A stretch of DNA of 64,000 nt from Maribacter algarum (ex Zhang et al. 2020). Its GTDB lineage: Bacteria; Bacteroidota; Bacteroidia; Flavobacteriales; Flavobacteriaceae. Location: the NCBI RefSeq assembly GCF_005885635.1, contig NZ_VATY01000002.1, positions 124,001-188,000 of the forward strand, read 5' to 3'. This document shows positions 10,606-18,638 of the stretch, piece by piece (positions within the stretch are counted from its first letter, which is position 1; each line of letters begins with the position of its first letter). Made by a program: the position numbers and the translations under genes. The notes under the pieces are model-generated. The model searched no databases, was not told the DNA's origin, and worked only from the letters and a program-made list of their open reading frames with translations.

Positions 10606-11819
10606 AAATAAAAGAAATAAAAGTTTTTGTTTGTTGCCCGGGCCGCAATTTCGTTACAGTCAAGGTTATCACTGAAGACGGCACATATGGACTGGGCGAT
10701 GGTACAGTCAACGGTAGGGAATTAGCGGTGGTTTCGTATTTAGAAGAACATGTTGTTCCCTGTCTTATCGGGAAGGATGCCCATCAAATCGAAGATATTT
10801 GGCAGTACCTGTATAAAGGAGCCTATTGGCAAAATGGAGCTATTAGTATCGCTGCGATTAGCGCTATTGATATGGCACTTTGGGATATTAAAGGGAAGTT
10901 GGCTAAGATGCCCGTCTATCTATTGCTTGGTGGGAAAAGTAGAAAAGGAGTAACGGTTTATGTACATGCCAATGGGGAGACGATAGATGAAGTTATAGGC
11001 AATTTGGGAGCCTATATTAAACAAGGTTACAAAGCAGTAAGATTGCAATGCGCGCTTCCAAATTCTAAAGGTACGTATGGTACCATGGAAGGAAAAAAGA
11101 ATTATTACGAATTGCAAGGCAACAGACCCTTACCGCCAGAAAATGAATGGTCGACGACGAAGTACCTCAATTTTATTCCTGAACTTTTTAAGAAGGCTAG
11201 GGAAAAGTTTGGTTACGAGATAGAACTATGTCACGATGTTCATAGCAGAATAACGCCTATTGAAGCGGCTAGATTGGGGAAATTATTGGAGCCTTACCAG
11301 CTATTGTTTTTAGAGGATGCCGTTACTACGGAAAACCAGGAAGGCTACAAAATCCTTAGGGAACAAACACATATCCCCTTGGCGACAGGGGAAAAGTTCA
11401 ATACCCTTTGGGATGCCAAAGAGATGATACAAAACCAATGGATAGATTATGTACGCACCGCGGCGACACATGGAGGCGGTTTGACCGCACTGCGAAGATT
11501 GGCGGATTTTGCTTCTTTATATCATGTGCGTACCGCACCCCACGGAGCACCTGATTTATCTCCCATTTGTTTGATGGCGCACATGCATTTTAACCTATGG
11601 GCTCCCAATTTTGGTATTCAAGAATTTGTCGGTTTTGGTACGCCCGAGATAAACGAAGTTTTTCAATATCAAGTTGAAATGAAAGAAGGTTTGTTATATA
11701 TGGATGACCAACCGGGATTGGGTATTGATTTTGACGAGGAAGCTGCAAAGAAGCATCCCTACAAGAGGTCCTACCTTCCTGTAAATCGTTTGGAGGACGG
11801 TACCTTATGGAACTGGTAA
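10602..11819 (+). CDS. manD: D-mannonate dehydratase (enolase superfamily, ManD/RspA type)
   Basis: 405 residues. It would convert D-mannonate to 2-keto-3-deoxygluconate (KDG). It starts on the ATGA overlap with the symporter. The mandelate-racemase-like fold is clear: CCPGRNFVTVKV at the N-terminus, IEDIWQYLYKGAYW at 63-76, then the ManD catalytic set D212 and H214 in CHDVHSR, E238 in FLEDA, E264 in ATGEKF and H314 in APHGAP. These match the ManD/RspA subgroup rather than galactonate or gluconate dehydratases. Some RspA-type members have low activity, so the exact substrate remains an inference, but KDG is also the product of the alginate pathway encoded downstream (kdgK, kdgA), which makes mannonate a sensible substrate. 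Confidence 0.85.
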   Translation: MKIKEIKVFVCCPGRNFVTVKVITEDGTYGLGDGTVNGRELAVVSYLEEHVVPCLIGKDAHQIEDIWQYLYKGAYWQNGAISIAAISAIDMALWDIKGKLAKMPVYLLLGGKSRKGVTVYVHANGETIDEVIGNLGAYIKQGYKAVRLQCALPNSKGTYGTMEGKKNYYELQGNRPLPPENEWSTTKYLNFIPELFKKAREKFGYEIELCHDVHSRITPIEAARLGKLLEPYQLLFLEDAVTTENQEGYKILREQTHIPLATGEKFNTLWDAKEMIQNQWIDYVRTAATHGGGLTALRRLADFASLYHVRTAPHGAPDLSPICLMAHMHFNLWAPNFGIQEFVGFGTPEINEVFQYQVEMKEGLLYMDDQPGLGIDFDEEAAKKHPYKRSYLPVNRLEDGTLWNW

Positions 11820-11833
11820 AAAAATAGCTCAAA

Positions 11834-12973
11834 ATGAATAGAAAGTTAAAAGTTCTTGTTTCAGGAACTGGATTTGCAGGACAAGGACATACAGATGCCT
11901 TTCGAGCAGTAGGTGCTGAAGTGGTAGGCATTGTTGGTAGAACACCTCATGTAGTGGCCGAGGTGGCACAAAAAATGGACATACCCTTTTCGGGCACAAA
12001 CTGGCAAGAAGCATTGGAAGCATGCCAACCTGATATTGTTTCAATAGGCACTCCTGGTGGGGCGCATTATGAAACGATTAAGCAATCCATTGAATTCGGT
12101 TGCCATGTCTATAGCGATAAGCCATTAACCGTTGATGGAGATTCTGCTATAAAACTGTATGAACTTGCCAAAACGAAAAATGTAAAAACTGCCTTTGCAT
12201 CTAGTTTTCGGTATATGCCGCATGTTTTGCATGCGAAACGGCTCGTAGCAAATGGTGCAATTGGCGAACCTGTTGAAGCCGAGTTTATGTCACACTTCCA
12301 TTTAGAGCGAGATATTCCCTTCGGATGGTCCCATCGAAAGGAGGATGGAGGCGGTCGTTTGAATAACAACTTTACCCATATGATGTCGATTGCCACCTCG
12401 GTAATCGGTGAAAAGATTCTATCGATAATCGGAGAGGTTCGTGATGACTTGGGGAAAGCGCCTATTGTAAAAGGTGTACATAATTTTAAAACACGACGAG
12501 ACTACATTCCTAAAGATTTAAATGACCCTAATCTTGAATGGGGAGAAAGTAATGTGGAATGGTCGTATACCGTGATGGCAAAACTGGAAAGTGAATTTGC
12601 CGCAAAACCGGTTTCTGTATTGTTTAAACACGGCGGACTAAACCCTAGATTTAATGAAGACCACATTGTATTTTATGGCACGAAGGGAGCTGTCTACATT
12701 AAAGGTCATTACGGTATGGGGCCTTTGTATATATGGGATGAAAGTAAAACTTGGCAAGAGCTGCCATTACCCCAAGATATTGTCGACGACCAACCAAAAG
12801 TTGACGGAGATACGGAGCGCAATTGGCAATATTTAGCTCGCGAATTTGTAAAAGATATTGAAGGACAAGCTTTTGCTCCGTATCAAACTTTTAAAGAAGG
12901 AAGTCAGTACCAACAACTCATTGATATCATTAGAAAGAATGACAACTGGACAGATGTTATTCATCTGCAATAA
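11834..12973 (+). CDS. Gfo/Idh/MocA family NAD(P)-dependent oxidoreductase
   Basis: 379 residues with an N-terminal Rossmann fold (VSGTGFAGQGH, residues 9-19) and the family's catalytic-lysine motif as SDKP near 93-96 (usually EKP). A C-terminal alpha/beta substrate domain contains GGGRLNNNFTHMM near 175-187, whose His is the usual second catalytic residue. Such enzymes oxidise or reduce sugars, inositols or uronates. It sits 14 bp after manD and 12 bp before a second symporter, so it is co-transcribed. A reaction linking a uronate with the mannonate used by ManD would fit the context, but substrate and direction cannot be read from the sequence. Confidence 0.85.
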   Translation: MNRKLKVLVSGTGFAGQGHTDAFRAVGAEVVGIVGRTPHVVAEVAQKMDIPFSGTNWQEALEACQPDIVSIGTPGGAHYETIKQSIEFGCHVYSDKPLTVDGDSAIKLYELAKTKNVKTAFASSFRYMPHVLHAKRLVANGAIGEPVEAEFMSHFHLERDIPFGWSHRKEDGGGRLNNNFTHMMSIATSVIGEKILSIIGEVRDDLGKAPIVKGVHNFKTRRDYIPKDLNDPNLEWGESNVEWSYTVMAKLESEFAAKPVSVLFKHGGLNPRFNEDHIVFYGTKGAVYIKGHYGMGPLYIWDESKTWQELPLPQDIVDDQPKVDGDTERNWQYLAREFVKDIEGQAFAPYQTFKEGSQYQQLIDIIRKNDNWTDVIHLQ

Positions 12974-12985
12974 ACCCGCAACCCT

Positions 12986-14746
12986 ATGTTCTACGACTAT
13001 ATCGTAATTGCAATTTACTTTGTATTGATCCTTGCAATTGGGGTGGTATTTTCACGAATGGCAAGTAAGTCTACTAGCGATTATTTTCGAGGTGGTGGTA
13101 GAATGTTGTGGTGGATGGTAGGAGCTACCGCTTTTATGGCACAGTTTTCAGCCGTAACTTTTACCGGGGCAGCAGGTAAGGCATTTGCCGACGGGTTTGC
13201 TATAGTTGCCGTGTATATCGGAAATACCTTTGCCTTCTTTTGTGGTTATGCCTTCTTCGCACATCGGTTTCGACAAATGCGGGTAGATACGCCTACTGAA
13301 GGAATCAAAAGACGCTTCGGTCCTGAGAACGAAACTTTTTTTTCATGGGCGTTGATTGCTTTTTCCTTTTTAAATGCAGGAGTTTGGTTAAATGCATTAG
13401 GGGTCTTTACCAGTGCAGTTTTTGATGCAGATATCTCTGTTACCATTATTGGTATTGGTTTGACCGTACTTTTTGTGTCGGTACTTTCAGGAGCTTGGGG
13501 AGTTGTTGCTTCCGACTTTGTTCAAACTTTGGTAGTGGCGGTCGTTTCAATCGCCTGCGCGATAGTAGCATTGGTGATGGTAGATGGTCCTGTGAACTTG
13601 GTCAAAAATTTTCCAGGAGGATTTCTAATAGGTCCGAATATGAACTACCCCCTGATATTATTTGGAACTTTCATTTTCTTTTTACCGAAGCAGATAATTA
13701 CGATGATGAATCTTCACGATTCCTTTCGATGGCTCAATGCAAAAGATTCCTTCAATGCCCGTAAAGCGGCCTTATTGGCCATGACCCTTATGGGGGTGGG
13801 AAGTATTATTTGGTTTATTCCCCCATGGGCCGCAGCTACGTTGTACCCTGATGCTCCGGCAGATTATGCACAATTAGGGAACAAGGCGGCAGATGCGGTC
13901 TATCTTGTATTTGCTCGCAATGCGATGCCCATTGGAACCGTCGGACTATTAATGGCAGGACTTTTTGCGGCCTCCATGTCTTCCATGGACTCTGCGCTAA
14001 ATAAAAATGCAGGAATCTTTATCCGAAGTATTTACCAACCTTTTCTAGCTAAAAGGAGCAAACAAAGAAGTGACAAGAAACTATTACGAATAAGCCAATT
14101 GGTAAGTCTTATAAGTGGAATCGGTGTTATTACCGCCGCGTTATTTTTTGCTTCCCTTAAAAAATTAAGCCTATTTGAATTGATGATGTCCGTTTCAACC
14201 ATGGTTCAAGTACCGATGATGGTGCCTTTGGTTGTTGGTATTGTTGTGAAAAAAACACCCAAATGGGCTCCGTGGGCAACAATTGCTGTTGGCTTTCTTG
14301 TTTCTTGGCTGGTTATGAATGTCTTTACCGCAGAAGTTTGCGCTGGCTTATTCGGTATCGAATCGCTAACAGCTAGGGAAATTATTGATATGAATATCAT
14401 TTTGACCATTGCAGGGCATGTATTTATAACCGCTGGTTTTTTCTGGGCAACCTCTTTATTTTATAATGAAGCAAAGGATACAAACAAACTAGAAACCGAT
14501 CGCTTTTTTGAAGATTTGCAACGGCCCGTTATTGCAGATGATAAACAAGATGCTGTGGATAAACAACAAAGAAGAAAACTAGGAGGTATGGTCATGACCA
14601 TGAGTGTAGGGATTCTATTAATGACACTGATTCCCAATCCGGTTTGGGGGCGAATGATGTTTGTGATTTGTTCGCTGATTATATTTATGATTGGCTTTTT
14701 ATTACGTAGGAGTGCCAAAAGTAATCTCTCCACTACAAAAGCTTAA
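12986..14746 (+). CDS. Sodium:solute symporter (SSS family), 2
   Basis: 586 residues and multiple membrane helices, starting MFYDYIVIAIYFVLILAIGVV. It shares TSDYFRGGGRMLWWMVGAT and AASMSSMDSALNKNAGIFIRS with the symporter at 8827, so the two are paralogues of one subfamily flanking manD and the oxidoreductase. Having two similar permeases in one operon suggests two related substrates, for example different saturated uronates or short uronate species. Inner-membrane Na+-coupled uptake is established for the family; the substrate is inferred only. Confidence 0.88.
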   Translation: MFYDYIVIAIYFVLILAIGVVFSRMASKSTSDYFRGGGRMLWWMVGATAFMAQFSAVTFTGAAGKAFADGFAIVAVYIGNTFAFFCGYAFFAHRFRQMRVDTPTEGIKRRFGPENETFFSWALIAFSFLNAGVWLNALGVFTSAVFDADISVTIIGIGLTVLFVSVLSGAWGVVASDFVQTLVVAVVSIACAIVALVMVDGPVNLVKNFPGGFLIGPNMNYPLILFGTFIFFLPKQIITMMNLHDSFRWLNAKDSFNARKAALLAMTLMGVGSIIWFIPPWAAATLYPDAPADYAQLGNKAADAVYLVFARNAMPIGTVGLLMAGLFAASMSSMDSALNKNAGIFIRSIYQPFLAKRSKQRSDKKLLRISQLVSLISGIGVITAALFFASLKKLSLFELMMSVSTMVQVPMMVPLVVGIVVKKTPKWAPWATIAVGFLVSWLVMNVFTAEVCAGLFGIESLTAREIIDMNIILTIAGHVFITAGFFWATSLFYNEAKDTNKLETDRFFEDLQRPVIADDKQDAVDKQQRRKLGGMVMTMSVGILLMTLIPNPVWGRMMFVICSLIIFMIGFLLRRSAKSNLSTTKA

Positions 14747-14750
14747 TGAT

Positions 14751-15578
14751 ATGAATTTGATAAAAGTCATACTAGTATTGTTTTTAATTTCATGCTGTGG
14801 CTCGTGTACTGAGCAAAAGGTATTGCTTTCTCATGGCATAGATGAATCGGCAGGTGGCGGAGAGGCGTATATTATTACTACTCCCGTGGCAACGTATTTT
14901 CTTGAAAAATCCGGCGGTGGCTTATCCAGTATGTTAGACAAGGATGGCATAGATTGGATTGGTTTTCATAACATAGAAGGTTCTGCTCATAAAGGTGAAT
15001 ACAGGGGTTTTCCAAATGCCATTCATAAACAAGACGGTAGTTATTTTCATGCAATGAATGCAAAAACCAACCCTTCTTCTTCAGTTGTGAAGATTGAATC
15101 GAATGACCATATTCAAATTGTATTTACTTCGGATAATGGGAAATGGGAAGGTCAATGGGATTTTTATGCTGACCGCTGCGATTTTACCATGACCAAGATT
15201 AGTGACGGTTACTATTATTGGGTACAATATGAAGGGGTACCCGGAGGAGAAATGGACACTACAGATTTTTGGTTTTCCTCGGCAGAAGAGAAAAAGCATC
15301 CCATAGAGGAATCTTTTAATGGCGATTTGCCTTCGCCAGAATGGATGGCCTTTGGTGATGAAAATGCGCCACGAATGTTATATATGCTGCATCATGAAGA
15401 CGATGAACATTCTGATAATTACGTGTATCGAAAAGATATGACCGTATTGGGATTTGGCAGACAAAATGGAGAACAAACCACCAAGCATTTAACAACCGTT
15501 CAGACCTTTTCAATCGGCTTCGTGGAATCCACCAAGTATTCGGTAGTTAATCAAATCATTGGGCAGGTACTTGATTGA
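14751..15578 (+). CDS. Uncharacterised lipoprotein, beta-rich
   Basis: I do not recognise a family. The ATG at 14751, 4 bp after the symporter stop, gives 275 residues; a TTG further upstream would overlap the symporter and is rejected. The N-terminus MNLIKVILVLFLISCCGSC is a lipoprotein signal with several possible lipidated Cys. The mature part is rich in aromatic and acidic residues and looks all-beta: ATYFLEKSGGGLSSMLDKDG, WIGFHN and GKWEGQWDFYADRCDFTM (starting about residues 45, 66 and 127), with a YYYWVQYEGVPGGEMD segment near 155. A mutarotase-like or glycan-binding beta-sandwich would fit, but this is a guess. It is translated with the mannonate/symporter operon, which points to a periplasmic role in handling the same sugar. 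Confidence 0.7.
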   Translation: MNLIKVILVLFLISCCGSCTEQKVLLSHGIDESAGGGEAYIITTPVATYFLEKSGGGLSSMLDKDGIDWIGFHNIEGSAHKGEYRGFPNAIHKQDGSYFHAMNAKTNPSSSVVKIESNDHIQIVFTSDNGKWEGQWDFYADRCDFTMTKISDGYYYWVQYEGVPGGEMDTTDFWFSSAEEKKHPIEESFNGDLPSPEWMAFGDENAPRMLYMLHHEDDEHSDNYVYRKDMTVLGFGRQNGEQTTKHLTTVQTFSIGFVESTKYSVVNQIIGQVLD

Positions 15579-15641
15579 ATAAACGTGTTTTATCCAAAGA
15601 ATAGCGTATATTTTTAGTCTAGATTTTATTATTAATGATTT

Positions 15642-17312
15642 ATGAATAAAGCAATTCACAAAGTCACCATTCTGTTATGCATTACCGCAATGGCTCTTGG
15701 CAGTGTGTTTATGAGTTGTGAAAGTTCGAAGTCAGAAGAACGACCAGAGTTTGAAAAGCCAAAATTCATAATCCAATTAGAAAAAACACGCTTACTCGTG
15801 AGTGAAGTGGTTCGGAATTTGGACGAACCTTGGGAAATTACCTGGGGAGGTGATGACCATTTATGGTTCACCGAAAAAAAAGGAAATGTTCTACGAATGA
15901 ACCCCAACACGGGACAGGTCAAAAAAGTGCTAAATGTTCCCAACGTATATTCCGAGGGAAATACCCCCGGCTTATTGGGTTTGGTTTTGGGTCCAGATTT
16001 TAAGAATGAGCCTTATGTATACATGCATTATACCTACATTGATTCATCTATAACTGATCAATTCGATAGGAGGGGTAGTCCCAATTTTGTAAGATCTAAG
16101 GTCGAACGCTACACCTATTTCCAGAAGGAGGACACTTTAAAAGAACCCGAGCTGATCTTACCTAAAATACCTGGGTTTAGGGCACATAACGGCTCTAGGC
16201 TTGCCATAAGCGAAGACGACAAGCTTCTTTTTACAATTGGCGATGTGGGCAATTCCGAGAATGCCCAGACAATACAGAGCCTTCCGGGGAAAGTACTACG
16301 AATGAATCTTGATGGCAGCGTTCCAAAAGATAATCCCATTGCGGGAAGCTATTTCTACTCAATGGGCCATCGAAATTCTCAGGGACTTGTAGCTGCAAAC
16401 GGGAAAATCTACTCATCAGAACACGGGCCGAATAACGATGATGAAATAAATATAATAGAACCTGGTGGAAACTATGGCTGGCCCTTTGTTGAAGGGTATT
16501 GTGATAAAGAAAACGAAATGGCCTTCTGTGATTCTGTCAAAGTTACCGAGCCGATTTATGATTGGACACCCACAATAGCTCCGGCTGGTTTGGACTTTTA
16601 TGCAAATGCTGCAATTCCCGAGTGGAAAAACAATCTCATGCTAGCTACCCTGAAAGGACAGGCACTTTGGTTATTTGAACTTGATGATTCTGGCGAGAAG
16701 ATAGTCGAGGAAAGGGTCTATCTGCAGAAACAGTTTGGGAGGATACGGGATTTGTGTATTTCGTCAACGGGTGAAGTGTATTTGATTACCAGTAACACGG
16801 ACTGGAATGTAAGCCGATATAATTGGTTATATGGTGATATCCCCAAAGACGGGAACGACCGCGTGCTCAAAATAGCGGTAATTCAAGAGGATGAGAATGA
16901 TAAGTATGACCACTTAATGACATTTGTTGAAGATAGTGAGCCAGAGCGAATGTTGATTCAGTATGGTCGTGCCGGGCTTTCAGATGTGCCTGGGGCATAT
17001 ACTTTCAGTAATAACTGTGCACCATGTCATGTGAATACCGGAATAGGAATACCGGAATTTACCCCTCCCCTTTTAGGAACTGCTACGGTAGCCAACAAGC
17101 AGAAACTTATAGCGACAACACTTTTTGGATTGTCAGGAGAAATAGAGGTAAAAGGTAAAAAATACAATGACGTTATGCCGGGCTTTGCGGCTGGCCTCAC
17201 AAATCAGGAATTAAAAGACCTACTTAATTATGTGCGAACAAGTCTCAATACTCATAAAGATTCTATAACCATTTCGGAGATTGAGGAAATACGAAAAGGT
17301 AGATCTTTCTGA
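15642..17312 (+). CDS. PQQ-type soluble sugar dehydrogenase fused to cytochrome c domain, lipoprotein
   Basis: 556 residues. The signal peptide ends in GSVFMSCESSK, a lipoprotein. The main part (about 50-420) is the six-bladed propeller of the soluble aldose dehydrogenase (GSDH/YliI-like) family, with WEITWGGDDHLWFTEKKGNVLR, a PGLLGL segment, the RAHNGS motif that carries the catalytic His, and EHGPNNDDEINIIEPGGNYGWP. The C-terminus is a monohaem cytochrome c domain: C459-A-P-C462-H463 and a likely distal Met in VMPGF (M512). Such fusions oxidise a sugar in the periplasm and pass electrons through the attached haem. It follows the unknown lipoprotein by 63 bp. The substrate is unknown; PQQ synthesis genes are not in the window. 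Confidence 0.85.
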   Translation: MNKAIHKVTILLCITAMALGSVFMSCESSKSEERPEFEKPKFIIQLEKTRLLVSEVVRNLDEPWEITWGGDDHLWFTEKKGNVLRMNPNTGQVKKVLNVPNVYSEGNTPGLLGLVLGPDFKNEPYVYMHYTYIDSSITDQFDRRGSPNFVRSKVERYTYFQKEDTLKEPELILPKIPGFRAHNGSRLAISEDDKLLFTIGDVGNSENAQTIQSLPGKVLRMNLDGSVPKDNPIAGSYFYSMGHRNSQGLVAANGKIYSSEHGPNNDDEINIIEPGGNYGWPFVEGYCDKENEMAFCDSVKVTEPIYDWTPTIAPAGLDFYANAAIPEWKNNLMLATLKGQALWLFELDDSGEKIVEERVYLQKQFGRIRDLCISSTGEVYLITSNTDWNVSRYNWLYGDIPKDGNDRVLKIAVIQEDENDKYDHLMTFVEDSEPERMLIQYGRAGLSDVPGAYTFSNNCAPCHVNTGIGIPEFTPPLLGTATVANKQKLIATTLFGLSGEIEVKGKKYNDVMPGFAAGLTNQELKDLLNYVRTSLNTHKDSITISEIEEIRKGRSF

Positions 17313-17350
17313 TTATTCTTGGTATTACCAATCGTTTTAATGTTAAAAAT

Positions 17351-17401
17351 TTGTGAGTCTTACAATTATGTGTATTTTTGGTAAACCAATCTGGTAAACC
17401 A
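17351..17401 (+). promoter_or_regulatory. Promoter with double AusR-type operator, PL7 gene at 17460
   Basis: TTG at 17351-17353, 19 bp, TATTTTTG at 17373-17380; operator copies TGGTAAACCA at 17379-17388 and 17392-17401, 13 bp apart. The surrounding sequence closely resembles the PL6 promoter at 5285 (TTGnGnGTCTTACAA-like), suggesting a shared origin. Confidence 0.82.
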
Positions 17402-17459
17402 ATTTAATAGAATTAATCGAACATTCTTTTTATCCCGCAAAAAATCTAGACTTTATAGT

Positions 17460-18566
17460 ATGAGAATCAAAATATCCAATTCCAGTATTTACATCAGTAC
17501 GATAGTGACAAGTATAATGCTGCTATGCTCTAGCTGCGGCGATAAAAACAAAAAAGAAAACCTTGAAAGGGATTCAGATAATACGGCTGGGGTTACCAAA
17601 GCGAATGATGTTATACCTTTTTTCCAACATTGGAATTTAATCTTAGGCGACGGTTCTAATGCTGGTCAGGCGGTTGACTACGAGCATAAGGATTTCTTCT
17701 ACACCACAAATGATGACAATAGTGACTGGGTCGTATTTAAAACACCAAATGGGGGAGACACTCATGGCACCTCTAACAACACAAGAACCGAATTGGCACA
17801 GGTAAAAAAATGGTATCCGAAAACTGCCAATGATAAATTGTCCGCAACACTCAAGGTAATGAACGTATCTGCTACTGGTGATGCTCGTGTAGCTTCAACC
17901 TATTCGGTAGTGGTCGGACAAATACACAGTGCGAATGGACATGAGAACGAGCCGTTAAAAATATTTTACAAAAAATTTCCGGGGCATGAAAAAGGCTCTG
18001 TATTTTGGCATTATGAGATAAATACAGAGGGGGGTGATAATTCCGGGAGATGGGATTTTTCCTCAGCAGTTTGGGGGCATGACTTTTCGGTTGTTGGGGC
18101 GGAAGCAAACACCTACCCTGAAGAACCTGAAGACGGTATTGCTTTGGGAGAAGAATTTAGTTATCAAATTGAGGTTAAGGATGGTATGATGAACTTATAT
18201 TTTTCTAGTAAAGGTCATGAAACCAAAACGTTTACAAAGAACTTAGTTGAATCAGAATACACTACAACTGATGATATGCCTGAGCAAACAAGAAAATTAT
18301 TTGTCCCAATTGGGCAAGATGGGGTAGAGCGTTCAACTGCATATTCAGGTGAGGGTTTATTTTTTAAATTGGGTTGTTACAATCAAACAAATGGAAAATC
18401 CCCAGAAGAAAATCAAAATTGGTGTTCGGGTGCAGAAACGCATGGTGGGGACATTCAAAAACAATATGCAGACGGAAATTATGCGGAAGTATGGTTTAAA
18501 ACTGCCGATATATCTATAAGTGATGCTGCCGTTTCCAATGAAGGTTATTTCCTTAAAAATGACTAA
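17460..18566 (+). CDS. PL7 alginate lyase, lipoprotein
   Basis: 368 residues. The N-terminal signal ends MLLCSSCGDKNKK, a lipoprotein. PL7 catalytic residues are present: R109 in TRTEL, Q154 and H156 in QIH, Y307 in LGCYNQ. It is the paralogue of the lyase at 7756: both have the FPGHEKGSVFW and EPEDGIALGEEFSY stretches and a C-terminal GGDIQKQYADGNYAEVWF-like end. It is monocistronic or leads into the PL17 operon, which has its own operator 25 bp after this stop. Likely an outer-membrane or periplasm-facing lyase for oligoalginate; exo action is suggested only by likeness to AlyA5-type enzymes. Confidence 0.9.
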   Translation: MRIKISNSSIYISTIVTSIMLLCSSCGDKNKKENLERDSDNTAGVTKANDVIPFFQHWNLILGDGSNAGQAVDYEHKDFFYTTNDDNSDWVVFKTPNGGDTHGTSNNTRTELAQVKKWYPKTANDKLSATLKVMNVSATGDARVASTYSVVVGQIHSANGHENEPLKIFYKKFPGHEKGSVFWHYEINTEGGDNSGRWDFSSAVWGHDFSVVGAEANTYPEEPEDGIALGEEFSYQIEVKDGMMNLYFSSKGHETKTFTKNLVESEYTTTDDMPEQTRKLFVPIGQDGVERSTAYSGEGLFFKLGCYNQTNGKSPEENQNWCSGAETHGGDIQKQYADGNYAEVWFKTADISISDAAVSNEGYFLKND

Positions 18567-18589
18567 ATCAGGTAGTTTACAAATAGTTG

Positions 18590-18618
18590 TATATTTGGTC
18601 AGCCAGATTGGTTAACCA
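18590..18618 (+). promoter_or_regulatory. Promoter with double AusR-type operator, PL17-kdgF-SDR operon
   Basis: TATATTTG at 18590-18597 with operator copies TGGTCAGCCA (18596-18605) and TGGTTAACCA (18609-18618), again 13 bp apart. No clear TTG at -33. The second copy ends 20 bp before the chosen ATG at 18639, so the 5' leader is very short. Confidence 0.78.
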
Positions 18619-18638
18619 ATTTGAACTCCATAAAACAA

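Noticed and set aside
18621-18638. TTG start for the PL17 gene
   Set aside because: It would place the start codon just behind the operator and ahead of a normal signal peptide that begins well at ATG 18639.
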